Assembly (NCBI GenBank): GCA_041862375.1
Contig: JBGVTE010000126.1
Location: forward strand, 1-64,000
Origin: WVZL01 sp041862375
GTDB taxonomy: Bacteria > Acidobacteriota > Aminicenantia > Aminicenantales > Aminicenantaceae
Length of the DNA stretch: 64,000 nucleotides
Direction of reading: 5' to 3'
Positions 1 through 8,496 of the stretch are shown here, in pieces. Each line of letters starts with the position of its first letter. The stretch's first letter is position 1. The translations under genes and the position numbers were made by a program. The notes under the pieces were generated by a model. The model had not been told where the DNA came from. It worked only from the letters and a program-made list of their open reading frames with translations, and made no database searches.

Positions 1-5
1 AGGAA

Positions 6-80
6 TGGTGAGCCGTGCTGGACTCGAACCAGCGACACCCGGCTTAAAAGGCCGGTGCTCTCCCTCTGAGCTAACGGCCC
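6..80 (-). tRNA. tRNA-Lys (anticodon TTT)
   Basis: Read on the minus strand, the sequence folds as a full cloverleaf. The seven-base acceptor stem GGGCCGT pairs with ACGGCTC (one G-U). The anticodon stem CCGGC/GCCGG encloses the loop CTTTTAA, giving anticodon TTT for lysine codons AAA/AAG. The T arm carries GGTTCGAGTCC, and the 3' CCA is encoded at the low-coordinate end. It lies immediately downstream of the lipoprotein gene at 131-820, in the same direction. Confidence 0.96.
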
Positions 81-130
81 AAGCGAATTATTTCTTAACT
101 CAAAAGAAAAAAAAGAATGACAAATAAATA

Positions 131-820
131 TCAGCTAATTAGTTCTGAAGACACGATAATCCATCTTCCTCTGTAGTCTCTTCCAATGCTTTCGTCTCTG
201 AGTGTGTATCTTCTTAAACAGAAATTATATTTTTTTAGGCCAGCTTTTATCTCGATCTCTACTTCTACTTCTTTAGATTGAACATTTCCCTCCATATCTC
301 TTATATTTGGAAACTCGCCAGGTCCAATAGAAAAACTGGAGATGTCTTCTTCTCTGGCTGCTTCAGCCTTTGCCTCATTATAAGTTTTTTGTAACTGCCT
401 GTGAATTTCGCGTTCTTCATCGAACTTAGCCTGCGCTGCATCCACTTCTCTTTGGGCTGCGCTTCTCGCTGCCCTTGTGCGGGCTGAAGATAGCTTCTCC
501 TTTGCTGCATACAATGCATCATCTGCTTCTACAGTTGGGCCAACGTGGCCTTCTAGAGCCTTTTTCGACTCTTGCTCTCTTTGATTCAGCTCAGGCAAAA
601 CAGCCGGCTCAACCTTCTCCTCTCTCACATTGACAATCTTCCAGCTGACTACATCTAATGTGATAGGTTCTAAGGCCATTGATGACATCGTTTGCACATC
701 TTTCAAAGACACGGCATGAAAATACTTTTTCAAGATGCCTTCTTCAGGTTTTTGTGCGCAATTCTGCAATACAAAAAGTAAAATAATGACTCCAATCACA
801 GAAAGAGTCTTTTTTGACAT
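131..820 (-). CDS. Putative lipoprotein with charged coiled-coil segment
   Basis: 229-residue protein of unknown function. The N-terminus is a short basic stretch, a hydrophobic helix and a lipobox-like LQNC with the lipidated cysteine near residue 21, so it is probably a membrane-anchored periplasmic lipoprotein. Residues about 80-155 are rich in Ala, Glu, Arg and Lys and look like a long coiled coil; the C-terminal third has alternating beta-like segments. The start ATG overlaps the gatA stop by one base, with AGGAGG inside the end of gatA, so it is translationally coupled to gatCA although the functions look unrelated. I do not recognise the family. Confidence 0.75.
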   Translation of the reverse strand: MSKKTLSVIGVIILLFVLQNCAQKPEEGILKKYFHAVSLKDVQTMSSMALEPITLDVVSWKIVNVREEKVEPAVLPELNQREQESKKALEGHVGPTVEADDALYAAKEKLSSARTRAARSAAQREVDAAQAKFDEEREIHRQLQKTYNEAKAEAAREEDISSFSIGPGEFPNIRDMEGNVQSKEVEVEIEIKAGLKKYNFCLRRYTLRDESIGRDYRGRWIIVSSELIS

Positions 821-2280
821 TATTCCTCCTTTCTGTGTAAGTTTAACTTATTATTGTCAAATTTTATTTTTTTTTCAAGCAAAAAAGCAAGTTTAAATAT
901 ACTGGATTCTTGAAAAAAATTAGCCATAATCTGAATCCCGAGTGGTAAATTTTTTTTAGTCAGCCCCACGGGAAGCGTAAGGGCTGGAATACCAGCTAGG
1001 TTCGCTGCTACGGTGAATACATCAGAAAGATACATGGATATTGGATCCTTTTTTTCTCCGAGTAGAAAAGCTGGCTCAGGAGTAGTCGGTGTCAGAATAA
1101 AATCGACTTTTTCGAAGGCACTTTCAAATTCTTGACGTATGAGCTTTCTCGTTTTCGCCGCTCTTAAATAATAAGCATCGTAGTACCCTGAGCTTAAGGC
1201 AAAGGTCCCGAGAAGGACTCGCCTCTTCACTTCTTGCCCTAGGCCCGATGTTCTTGTGTTTTGATACATCTCTTTGAGGTTGCTGTACCTGCGATGACGA
1301 AAGCCGTAGCGTACTCCATCATAACGAGCCAAGTTTGAGCTGGCCTCAGAAGTAGCAATGATGTAGTAGCAGGCAAGTGCGTACTCCCAGTAAGGAAAAT
1401 CCATCTCATGTAGCTCTGCTCCCGCCTCCTCAAGAAAACGAAGCGTCATGAAATATCTATCCCTAACTTCAGAGTCTATGTCCTTTATGAACTTTTCTTT
1501 CAAAAAAGCAACTTTTATCAAGGCAATTTCCTCTTTAATTTCTCTTTGGTAGTCAGGAACTGTTAGGGGCGAACTCATCGAATCCTTTGGATCTAATCCA
1601 GAAATTACTTGGGTTAGAATTGCATTGTCTTCAACAGTCTTTGTTATTGGTCCAATTTGGTCTAATGATGAAGCAAACGCCACAAGACCATACCGGGAAA
1701 TCCGGCTGTATGTGGGCTTAAGCCCCACTACACCGCAAAAGGCAGCGGGCTGTCTTACGGAACCTCCTGTATCTGAGCCGAGAGAAGCAGCAGTTTCTCG
1801 AGCTGCAACAGCAGCGGCCGAACCTCCACTGGAGCCTCCAGGAACCCTTCTCAGGTCCCAGGGATTTTTCGTAGGGAAAAAAGCTGAGTTCTCCGTAGAA
1901 GATCCCATAGCAAATTCATCCATGTTAGTCTTGCCAATGATTACAGCGTCCTCTTTTTCTAATCTTTCTACAACTGTGGCGCTATAAGGAGGAATATAAT
2001 TCTCTAAGGTTCTTGAGGCGCACGTTGTCCGAATTCCCTCTGTCACGATATTATCCTTCAGAGCCACAGGGACTCCTGCCAGCTTTCCTTTATTTTTTTT
2101 CTGGTCAATTTCCCTAGCCGAATTCAGAGCCTTTTCTCCTTCAACGGTAATATATGCAGAAAAATTTTTATCTCTCTCTTGAATGTTTTTTAAATAAGAG
2201 AGGACTACTTCTTCGGCCTTGAGTTCTTTATTAACAATCAAGGAGGTAAGTTTTTGTACACTTAAAGAAGAAAGGTTCAT
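820..2280 (-). CDS. gatA: Asp-tRNA(Asn)/Glu-tRNA(Gln) amidotransferase subunit A
   Basis: GatA is the glutaminase/amidase subunit of GatCAB, which converts misacylated Glu-tRNA(Gln) or Asp-tRNA(Asn) to the correct aminoacyl-tRNA. The 486 residues match the usual length. The amidase signature is clear: a VALKDN lysine near residue 78, GGSSGGSAAAVAA near 150 and GSDTGGSVRQPAAFCG near 170, which supply the Ser-cisSer-Lys triad. It overlaps gatC by four bases (ATGA). gatB is not in this window, so the third subunit must be encoded elsewhere. Confidence 0.97.
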   Translation of the reverse strand: MNLSSLSVQKLTSLIVNKELKAEEVVLSYLKNIQERDKNFSAYITVEGEKALNSAREIDQKKNKGKLAGVPVALKDNIVTEGIRTTCASRTLENYIPPYSATVVERLEKEDAVIIGKTNMDEFAMGSSTENSAFFPTKNPWDLRRVPGGSSGGSAAAVAARETAASLGSDTGGSVRQPAAFCGVVGLKPTYSRISRYGLVAFASSLDQIGPITKTVEDNAILTQVISGLDPKDSMSSPLTVPDYQREIKEEIALIKVAFLKEKFIKDIDSEVRDRYFMTLRFLEEAGAELHEMDFPYWEYALACYYIIATSEASSNLARYDGVRYGFRHRRYSNLKEMYQNTRTSGLGQEVKRRVLLGTFALSSGYYDAYYLRAAKTRKLIRQEFESAFEKVDFILTPTTPEPAFLLGEKKDPISMYLSDVFTVAANLAGIPALTLPVGLTKKNLPLGIQIMANFFQESSIFKLAFLLEKKIKFDNNKLNLHRKEE

Positions 2281-2570
2281 TTCTTTCCAAACACTTTGGG
2301 GACCTTAATAAACTCATTGTTTTTTTCTGGAGAACTGGCTATGGCTTTCTCGGCAGGTATTGAGTTTCCAATTTTATCTTGGCGGAAAGAGAGAGAAAAT
2401 GAAACAGGAGTATGTACTTCTCCTCTTGAAACTTCAAATTTCAATTCTTCAAGTTTATTAACCCACTCAACGATTTTCATCAATTGAGGCCCTATTAATG
2501 ATCTCTCTTCTTTCGTTAATTTTAAATTAGCCAAGGAACATATGTAATCAATGTCAATATTTGGTTTCAT
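2277..2570 (-). CDS. gatC: Asp-tRNA(Asn)/Glu-tRNA(Gln) amidotransferase subunit C
   Basis: 97-residue GatC, the small subunit that wraps around GatA-GatB and stabilises the complex. The N-terminal sequence (IDYICSLANLKLTKEER) is the family hallmark of helices followed by a belt-like C-terminal tail. It is the first gene of gatC-gatA-lipoprotein. There is no Shine-Dalgarno in front of the ATG; only eight bases separate the start from a perfect TATAAT, so the message is probably almost leaderless. Confidence 0.93.
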   Translation of the reverse strand: MKPNIDIDYICSLANLKLTKEERSLIGPQLMKIVEWVNKLEELKFEVSRGEVHTPVSFSLSFRQDKIGNSIPAEKAIASSPEKNNEFIKVPKVFGKK

Positions 2571-2578
2571 TTTGCAGA

Positions 2579-2607
2579 ATTATATGGGAGAAAGTTGCAA
2601 AAATCAA
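2579..2607 (-). promoter_or_regulatory. Sigma70-type promoter of gatC (near-leaderless)
   Basis: On the minus strand, TTGATT (2607-2602) is followed by 17 bases and a perfect TATAAT (2584-2579). Transcription would start about at the base before the gatC ATG (2570). Confidence 0.6.
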
Positions 2608-2634
2608 TTTTGCTATAAATTTTTAGTTTTATTA

Positions 2635-2663
2635 TTGACAAATATACATTTTATACATAAACT
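2635..2663 (+). promoter_or_regulatory. Candidate promoter for the hdr-nuo-mvh gene run
   Basis: A perfect TTGACA at 2635-2640, 17 bases, then TAAACT at 2658-2663 (4 of 6 consensus). It is the best -35 box upstream of hdrC in this orientation; other -10-like sequences exist in this AT-rich stretch. Confidence 0.4.
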
Positions 2664-2924
2664 TTAAGGTAATTGTAAGCTATTCCATAGTATTTCTATA
2701 ATTACTGTCTGTTTGCTAAATGAAGGAGTTTAAAGCTATACTAAAATTAGAAAAATAGCCAGAAACCTTCTCTAAGGTCTTATAATTACACATTTTAGTT
2801 ACATCTAAAATACTTATGAAATTACTTTATCTAATAATCACAACTGAACCTATACCCTATTTATTACCTAAGAATCTGTCTTTTTTCTAAAAATAAATAA
2901 TTATTCTTATAATAAGGAGGATTC

Positions 2925-3503
2925 ATGAAAATCCAGCGAAAAGTAAAATTTGAAGAAGAATTAGATAAGGACTTTTTAGCTGAAACCAAGGAAATGTCAG
3001 GATGCGATGAAATTGACCGCTGTATCCAATGCGGCACCTGCAGCAGTTCTTGCCCGATGGCTGTTTACATGGATTATCCCCCAAGGAAAATAATAGCTTT
3101 GATTAAAAACGGCTTCAAAGAGGAAGCCCTCAAAAGCTTTACCATCTGGCTTTGCCCTTCTTGTTATACCTGCCAAGTCCGCTGTCCCGCCAATATCAAA
3201 ATAACAGATGTCATGTATGCATTGAAAAGAAGGGCTATTGAAGAGAAGGTTTATCCTTCTAAGTTCGCAATACCTGTTTTAGCTAAAGAAATGCATAAGC
3301 TTATTGCAAAAAACGGGCGCAATTCTGAATTGTGGCTAATCCTGAATATGTACCTCAAATCAAAAAATCCCTTCGGTCTACTCAAGATGGCTCCTATTGG
3401 TTTGCCCTTAATTAAGACAGGGCGCATGAATTTAAAAATAGAAAAAATAAAAAATAAAAAACAACTGCGAAACCTACTAAAGATAGTTAAGGAGGAAGCA
3501 TGA
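2925..3503 (+). CDS. hdrC: Heterodisulfide reductase subunit C-like FeS protein
   Basis: 192-residue HdrC-like protein that carries electrons from HdrA to the disulfide-reducing HdrB. It has two [4Fe-4S] motifs: CxxCxxCxxxC at residues 33-43 (CIQCGTCSSSC) followed by P, and 77-87 (CPSCYTCQVRC). No transmembrane segment is visible, so it belongs to the soluble HdrABC type rather than the membrane HdrDE type. It is first in a 16-gene plus-strand run and overlaps hdrB by four bases. A strong AAGGAGG precedes the ATG. Confidence 0.93.
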   Translation: MKIQRKVKFEEELDKDFLAETKEMSGCDEIDRCIQCGTCSSSCPMAVYMDYPPRKIIALIKNGFKEEALKSFTIWLCPSCYTCQVRCPANIKITDVMYALKRRAIEEKVYPSKFAIPVLAKEMHKLIAKNGRNSELWLILNMYLKSKNPFGLLKMAPIGLPLIKTGRMNLKIEKIKNKKQLRNLLKIVKEEA

Positions 3504-4390
3504 TGAATGGATACATCTATTATCCAGGTTGTTCGTTAAAAGGGAATTCCAAGCAATATGAGGAATCCATTCTTCCTGTTTTCAAAGAAATAGGGATGGA
3601 ACTCGAAGAACTGGAAGACTGGAATTGCTGCGGTGCTACAGCCTATTTCTCTGTCGATGATACCATGGCAGCCGCCATCTGCGGCCGAAACCTATCCATT
3701 GCAGAAAAATCTGGCAAAGACATTATAGCACCTTGTGCTGGCTGTTACCTCACTCTCAAAAAATCTATAAACTTCTTGACCAGTGAGACTGATAAAGCCG
3801 AGAAGATCTTGGATGATTTAAGAACCACAGGCTGTGAATACACAGGAAAAACTGGCGTCAGACATCCCTTGGAAGTACTCATCCATGACATCGGCTTGGA
3901 AAAAATCAAGGAAAAAGTAACAAGGAGCCTTTCAGGTCTTAAAGTTGCCTCCTACTATGGATGTCAACTAGTCAGACCGTACACAGATTTTGATGATCCT
4001 GACTACCCCGTTTCTCTTGATAATCTCATGGAAGCTATCGGTACCGAACCTGTTGATTATTCAGCCAAAACCCACTGCTGCGGCGGCTCTTTAACAGGCA
4101 CAATTGAGGAAGTAGGTATACAGCTTAACTATCTCCTCCTTAAAGAAGCAAAAAGAAAAGGGGCCGACGTCATCTCTGTTATATGCCCTCTCTGCCAATT
4201 TAACCTAGAGATTATGCAAAACAAGATAGTTAAAAAATTTAAAGATGACGTCCGAATACCCATACTCTACTTCAGCCAGCTAATGGGCTTAGCCTTTAAT
4301 ATTCCCAAAGAAGATCTTGGCTTCTCCCGTTCCATAATATCTCTTAAACCCATGTGGGAGAAAATCGGAAATGGAGGAACAAATGAATAA
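3500..4390 (+). CDS. hdrB: Heterodisulfide reductase subunit B-like protein (two CCG domains)
   Basis: 296-residue HdrB-like subunit, normally the site of disulfide reduction with two noncubane [4Fe-4S] clusters. Both cysteine-rich CCG domains are present: C11, the WNCCGA pair at 43-44 and APCAGC near 75-78 in the first half; YGCQ, HCCGGS near 193 and CPLC near 231-234 in the second. In bacteria without CoM/CoB the true substrate is unknown, so a generic thiol/disulfide or another acceptor is likely. SD AAGGAGG overlaps the end of hdrC. Confidence 0.93.
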   Translation: MMNGYIYYPGCSLKGNSKQYEESILPVFKEIGMELEELEDWNCCGATAYFSVDDTMAAAICGRNLSIAEKSGKDIIAPCAGCYLTLKKSINFLTSETDKAEKILDDLRTTGCEYTGKTGVRHPLEVLIHDIGLEKIKEKVTRSLSGLKVASYYGCQLVRPYTDFDDPDYPVSLDNLMEAIGTEPVDYSAKTHCCGGSLTGTIEEVGIQLNYLLLKEAKRKGADVISVICPLCQFNLEIMQNKIVKKFKDDVRIPILYFSQLMGLAFNIPKEDLGFSRSIISLKPMWEKIGNGGTNE

Positions 4391-5234
4391 AAATGGCCAA
4401 CCAAGAATTGGAGTATTTGTCTGTCATTGTGGAACTAACATTGCCGGAAAAGTGAATGTATCAGAAGTAGTTGAATTTGCCTCTACCCTAGACAATGTAG
4501 CTGTAGCTAAAGAATACAAATTCATGTGTTCTGATCCAGGGCAGGAGTTGATCAAAAAGAATATCGAAGAGAACAATCTCAACAGAGTTGTCGTCGCCTC
4601 CTGTTCCCCTCTTATGCACGAGTCCACATTCCGGGGAGTAACAGCTGAGGGAGGATTGAATCCCTTCTATTTTCAGATGTCTAACATCAGAGAACACGTT
4701 TCCTGGGTAACAGAAGATCCAGAGCAGGCCACGAAAAAAGCCAAAGCTTTAATATCTGCAGCAGTTCGTAGAGTTGCCCTTCACGATCCCTTGACCAAAA
4801 AAGAAGTTCCTGTGCGCCCTGAAGTCCTTATAGTAGGAGGAGGAATTGCAGGTATACATGCTGCCTTAACCTACGCTAACTCCGGGAAAAAAGTCTATTT
4901 AGTAGAAAAACAGCCTTCAATAGGCGGCCACATGTCTATGCTCGATAAAACATTTCCCACCCTTGACTGTTCAGCCTGTATCCTCACACCAAAAATGACC
5001 GAAGTCGGAAAACACCCCAATATTGAGCTCCTCACGTGGAGTGAAGTCGAAGAAATTTCAGGCTATGTAGGAAGCTTTAAGGCAAAAATCAGGAAAAAAG
5101 CTCGATATGTTGATATAGACAAATGCAACGGCTGCGGTGCCTGCTGGGAAAACTGTCCTACAACCATTACTCCCTCTGAAAGAATAATCAGAAAAAGAGA
5201 TTTAATAATTAAACAGGTGGAAAAAGAACACTAA
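4383..5234 (+). CDS. hdrA: HdrA N-terminal half (FAD-binding, truncated)
   Basis: HdrA is the flavin-based bifurcating subunit, usually about 650 residues; this protein has only about 283. It contains the N-terminal domain (VCHCGTN near 14, CS motifs near 50 and 75), the FAD Rossmann motif GGGIAGIHAAL near 152, the HdrA-typical DCSACILTPKM near 195 and one CxxCxxCxxxC ferredoxin motif near 248-258. It stops where the NAD(P)H-oxidoreductase-like C-terminal half should begin. That half is found fused in the gene at 12981-14753. I prefer the ATG at 4383 over 4371 because GGAGG lies just upstream; the gene then overlaps hdrB by eight bases. Confidence 0.88.
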   Translation: MNKNGQPRIGVFVCHCGTNIAGKVNVSEVVEFASTLDNVAVAKEYKFMCSDPGQELIKKNIEENNLNRVVVASCSPLMHESTFRGVTAEGGLNPFYFQMSNIREHVSWVTEDPEQATKKAKALISAAVRRVALHDPLTKKEVPVRPEVLIVGGGIAGIHAALTYANSGKKVYLVEKQPSIGGHMSMLDKTFPTLDCSACILTPKMTEVGKHPNIELLTWSEVEEISGYVGSFKAKIRKKARYVDIDKCNGCGACWENCPTTITPSERIIRKRDLIIKQVEKEH

Positions 5235-5235
5235 T

Positions 5236-5595
5236 ATGACTTTAAAGGAAATAAAGGATCTTCTCGAAGCTGAAATTATTTGCGGTGACAATTGTCTCGA
5301 AGAAGAAATTACCTTCGCTGGAGGCTCTGATTTAATGAGTGACGTCTTAGCCTTTAGTAAGCCTGGAATCCTCCTTCTAACAGGCCTATCCAACGTCCAA
5401 TCAGTCAAAACAGCAAATATCATCGAGGCTAAGGCTATCGTTTATGTTAGGGGCAAAAAGCCTGACAAAGAGGGAATCAAAATTGCTAAGAAGAAAGGAA
5501 TTCCCATTCTTTCAACCAAATACATGATGTATAAGGCTTGTGGGCTTCTTTACAGTCATGGCCTTCCAGGTGTGAGTAATGCTCAGAAGTTGTAG
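5236..5595 (+). CDS. DRTGG-domain protein (first copy)
   Basis: 119-residue protein made of a single DRTGG-like domain, a ligand-binding fold found next to CBS domains and in phosphotransacetylases. The motif region VTFAGGSDLMSDVLAF is clear near residues 28-42. Proteins of this type recur in the operons of bifurcating [FeFe] hydrogenases together with HATPases, a HydS-like protein and a PHP protein, where they are presumed to be regulatory. A paralogue lies at 7413-7754. It starts two bases after hdrA. Its ligand is unknown. Confidence 0.82.
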   Translation: MTLKEIKDLLEAEIICGDNCLEEEITFAGGSDLMSDVLAFSKPGILLLTGLSNVQSVKTANIIEAKAIVYVRGKKPDKEGIKIAKKKGIPILSTKYMMYKACGLLYSHGLPGVSNAQKL

Positions 5596-5600
5596 TAACC

Positions 5601-6032
5601 ATGACCGATGAGAATGTATTATCCCAGAATTTTGAAATTGCAGGTGGAGATTTTAGTAATGCAGGAAATATTTCTACTAAGATCAAAGAAATCCTCCAGG
5701 AAATCGGGATCAATTCCTCCATCATTATACGAGTAGCCATTGCCGCATATGAGGCAGAAATGAATGTAGTCATGTATGCTCATAAAGGAGTGATAACGCT
5801 CAACATTACTCCACAACAGCTTCAATTAAAACTCGTAGACGAAGGTCCAGGGATTAAAGATATTGAGTTGGCTATGAAGGAAGGTTATTCTACAGCAACT
5901 GATGAAATGCGGGAAATGGGTTTTGGAGCTGGGATGGGACTTCCAAACATAAAAAAAAATGCTGATCAATTCAAAATATCCTCTACAGTAGGAAAGGGAA
6001 CAGTGCTCAAAATTATTTTCTTTTTAAATTAA
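5601..6032 (+). CDS. RsbW/anti-sigma-factor-like HATPase
   Basis: 143-residue single-domain GHKL ATPase of the anti-sigma factor/serine kinase family. The N box ending in AAYEAEMNVVMYAHKG (near 50-65), the G1 box VDEGPGIKD (near 83) and the G2 box GMGLPNIKK (near 112) form the Bergerat nucleotide fold. There is no sensor or transmembrane segment. It sits between a DRTGG protein and the HydS-like protein, an arrangement typical of hydrogenase signalling cassettes, suggesting control of transcription or of the complex according to redox state. The partner is unknown. Confidence 0.85.
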   Translation: MTDENVLSQNFEIAGGDFSNAGNISTKIKEILQEIGINSSIIIRVAIAAYEAEMNVVMYAHKGVITLNITPQQLQLKLVDEGPGIKDIELAMKEGYSTATDEMREMGFGAGMGLPNIKKNADQFKISSTVGKGTVLKIIFFLN

Positions 6033-6042
6033 AAGTGAAAAA

Positions 6043-7416
6043 ATGAATCAATACTTCCACTCCATCCGGATTGAAACTAAAAATTGCGACGGCCGGATGA
6101 GATGCATGCGAATTTGTCCCACTCAAGCCATCAGAGTAAGAAATGGCAAAGCTATGATAATTGAAGAGAAATGTATTGACTGTGGAGAATGCATCCCTTC
6201 TTGTCCACACGGCGCCATCGTGCCTTTAACAGATCCCATTGGAGAATTAACCAAATTCAAACATACTGTTGCCCTCCCTTCCCCTGCTCTCTATGCTCAA
6301 TTCGGGAGAGAAATCTTGCCTGATAAAATCCTCAACGGACTGAAAAATTTAGGCTTCGATGACGCCTTCGACCTGGCTTTTACCTGTGGTGAAGTAAGCT
6401 TTGCAATCCAAGAATTTCTTCGAGACTACAAAGGCCCAAAGCCTCTCATTTCCAATACATGTCCCACTGTAGTCCGTTTAATCCAGGTTAAATATCCTGG
6501 CCTCATAGACCAAATCATCCCCATAGATACACCAAGAGAAATCGCTGCCCGAGATGTCAAAAAGAAAAAATCAAAACAGTTAGGAATTAAAGAAAAAGAA
6601 ATCGGCACTTTTTACATAACTCCTTGTCCAGTTAAAATGATCTCCATCAGACAGCCCGCAGAAAAAGGTAAATCACATTTAGATGGAGCCATTTCGATCT
6701 CGGATATCTATGGACCTCTTCTTTCTGCCATGGAAGGCACGGAAAAGGGAAGTTATAGAAAAGCTCTAGAAAGCATCTGTATCCTCGGGATAGGATGGGC
6801 TATGGGAGGTGGAATCTGCCGAACTCTGAGACTAAAAAATTCCTTGGCTGTCTCAGGACTGCAAGAAATACTCAAAGTCTTTGATGATATTGAACGCGGA
6901 AAATTGAGAAATATTGATTTTATAGAAGCCCACTCCTGTACTCAGGGCTGTTCAGGAGGCTCCTTGGCAGTTGAAAACTTGTATATTTCATACAATAAAA
7001 TTCTCAAGCTGATCGAAACTTTGGAATATGAAGAAATTAAGGCTTGTCCAGATATTAGAGAGGTCCGGAAATTATACGGCCAGAAATATTTTTTCATTGA
7101 GGGAAAATTAGAACCTCGCCCCTTAACTCCCCTTGACGAAGATTTAGCCAAAGCTATAAAGAAGAGAAAAGAAAAGGAAGATATATATGAGACTCTGCCC
7201 AAAATTGACTGCGGAGCCTGCGGTTCTCCCACCTGCTTGACCTTTGCTGAGGACGTTGTAAGGGGAAAAGCAGAAATTACTGACTGTATTTTCAAACTCC
7301 CCCCAAGATTTCAAGAACTCTATCAAGAATTATCGGCATTACTTAATAAGTCACCTTTTGCGAACCAAGTTAAGCCTGATGCAAAAAAGCATAAAAAAGA
7401 AAGGACTAAAAAATGA
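6043..7416 (+). CDS. HydS-like [FeFe]-hydrogenase homologue (putative redox/H2 sensor)
   Basis: 457-residue protein related to group C/D-type [FeFe] hydrogenases. Two N-terminal ferredoxin motifs (near residues 14-25 and 46-57) precede an H-cluster-like domain. Cysteines equivalent to the H-cluster ligands are present at 140 (NTCPT), 195 (TPCPVK, with Lys198), 299 and 303 (SCTQGCSGG). The catalytic proton-transfer cysteine that precedes the first ligand in active hydrogenases is a Thr here. A C-terminal Fe-S domain (DCGACGSPTC, then DC) follows. Together this favours sensing or slow catalysis over bulk H2 turnover. It overlaps the next DRTGG gene by four bases. Confidence 0.85.
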   Translation: MNQYFHSIRIETKNCDGRMRCMRICPTQAIRVRNGKAMIIEEKCIDCGECIPSCPHGAIVPLTDPIGELTKFKHTVALPSPALYAQFGREILPDKILNGLKNLGFDDAFDLAFTCGEVSFAIQEFLRDYKGPKPLISNTCPTVVRLIQVKYPGLIDQIIPIDTPREIAARDVKKKKSKQLGIKEKEIGTFYITPCPVKMISIRQPAEKGKSHLDGAISISDIYGPLLSAMEGTEKGSYRKALESICILGIGWAMGGGICRTLRLKNSLAVSGLQEILKVFDDIERGKLRNIDFIEAHSCTQGCSGGSLAVENLYISYNKILKLIETLEYEEIKACPDIREVRKLYGQKYFFIEGKLEPRPLTPLDEDLAKAIKKRKEKEDIYETLPKIDCGACGSPTCLTFAEDVVRGKAEITDCIFKLPPRFQELYQELSALLNKSPFANQVKPDAKKHKKERTKK

Positions 7417-7754
7417 AACTAAAAGAAATCACAGAAAAACTAAAGCTTAAAGTTTTAACAGCTCAGAGCAAATTGGATGTTGAAGTTAGTGGCGGATATA
7501 CAAGCGACCTTCTCAGCGATGTGATTGCTAACAGCCGATCAGGAAATGTATGGATTACTCTACAGACACACCAGAATATAATCGCTGTGGCTAAATTGAA
7601 AGAGCTGGCTGGGATAATATTTGTAAATAACCGAACTCCTGACGAAGAAACCCAAAAAAAGGCCAAAGAGGAGAATATTCCTCTGATGACAACTGAAAAA
7701 ACGGCATTTAACATTTCCGGTAAATTATATGAATTAATGAGCTCTGAGGCATAA
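7413..7754 (+). CDS. DRTGG-domain protein (second copy)
   Basis: 113-residue paralogue of the protein at 5236-5595, with the GGYTSDLLSDVIA signature near residues 28-40 and the same overall length. It overlaps the HydS-like gene by four bases. In related cassettes two DRTGG proteins flank the HydS-like gene, as here. The ligand is unknown. Confidence 0.82.
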   Translation: MKLKEITEKLKLKVLTAQSKLDVEVSGGYTSDLLSDVIANSRSGNVWITLQTHQNIIAVAKLKELAGIIFVNNRTPDEETQKKAKEENIPLMTTEKTAFNISGKLYELMSSEA

Positions 7755-7757
7755 TTT

Positions 7758-8489
7758 ATGTTAAGACATTTTAAAGCTGACCTGCACATTCACACGTGCC
7801 TTTCACCCTGCACAGAGCTAGATATGTCTCCCAGAGAAATAGTAACCAAAGCAATGAAAAAAAATATGGATATCATCGGTATCTGTGACCATAATTCTTC
7901 AGAAAATTCACTTGCCGTGATAATGTCTGCAAAAAACAAAGATATTAATGTTCTCCCTGGTATGGAAGTTACTTCTCAAGAAGAAGTCCATGTACTGGCG
8001 CTTTTTGATGATATAGAAAACGCTCTTAGGCTCCAAGATCATATCTACAACAATCTACCTGGAGAAAATGACGAAGAAGCCTTCGGTATGCAAGTTATTG
8101 TTAATGAAAATGGAGAAGTTTCGGGTTTTAACAATAAATTATTAATTGGAGCAACAACAATTCCACTAGATGAAGTTATTAGAATAATTCACCTCTTTAA
8201 AGGAATAGCCATAGCTTCTCATATAGACAGAGAATCTTTTAGTATTATCGGCCAATTGGGATTTATTCCGGATCAAATAGAATTAGACGCTCTTGAAATT
8301 TCCTCTAATACAACTTTCGAAGAGGCAAAAAATCTTTTAAAAAATAATTATCCCGTCACCTGTTCTTCAGATGCTCACTGTCCTGATGACATTGGCAAGG
8401 GCTCTACATCTTTTCTTTTGGAAGAAGGAACTGTTGCTGAAATAAAAAAAGCTCTAAAAAATGAAGAAGGAAGAAAATTAATAAACTAA
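7758..8489 (+). CDS. PHP-domain metal-dependent phosphoesterase
   Basis: 243-residue PHP protein. The metal-binding motifs are visible: ADLHIHTCLSPC at residues 6-17, CDHNS near 48, and further His/Asp motifs ASHIDRES near 154 and SSDAHCPDD near 205. The family includes trinucleotide phosphatases and DNA polymerase-associated phosphoesterases; the substrate here is not predictable. Its place inside the hydrogenase signalling cassette suggests it hydrolyses a regulatory nucleotide or phosphoprotein, which is inference. Confidence 0.87.
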   Translation: MLRHFKADLHIHTCLSPCTELDMSPREIVTKAMKKNMDIIGICDHNSSENSLAVIMSAKNKDINVLPGMEVTSQEEVHVLALFDDIENALRLQDHIYNNLPGENDEEAFGMQVIVNENGEVSGFNNKLLIGATTIPLDEVIRIIHLFKGIAIASHIDRESFSIIGQLGFIPDQIELDALEISSNTTFEEAKNLLKNNYPVTCSSDAHCPDDIGKGSTSFLLEEGTVAEIKKALKNEEGRKLIN

Positions 8490-8496
8490 ATCAATC

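Larger units (their letters stand above)
2571..2924. other. Divergent AT-rich intergenic region gatC / hdrC
   Basis: About 350 bases between two divergent transcription units. It holds the gatC promoter at its left end and a candidate promoter for the Hdr-Mvh gene run at 2635-2663, which would leave a leader of roughly 255 bases. I see no ORF and no clear riboswitch fold. The hdrC ribosome-binding site AAGGAGG sits at 2914-2920. Confidence 0.6.

Noticed and set aside
1625..1987. Open frame of 120 codons on the plus strand opposite gatA
   Set aside because: Lies antisense inside a clear amidase gene with strong motifs, has no ribosome-binding site and resembles no family.
2908..2913. TATAAT just before hdrC as its -10 box
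   Set aside because: It would place the start of transcription inside or after the AAGGAGG ribosome-binding site, so the leader would lose it.
4383..5234. Short HdrA as a frameshifted full-length gene
   Set aside because: No HdrA-like sequence follows in any frame; a separate DRTGG gene begins two bases later, and the missing half is encoded at 12981-14753.
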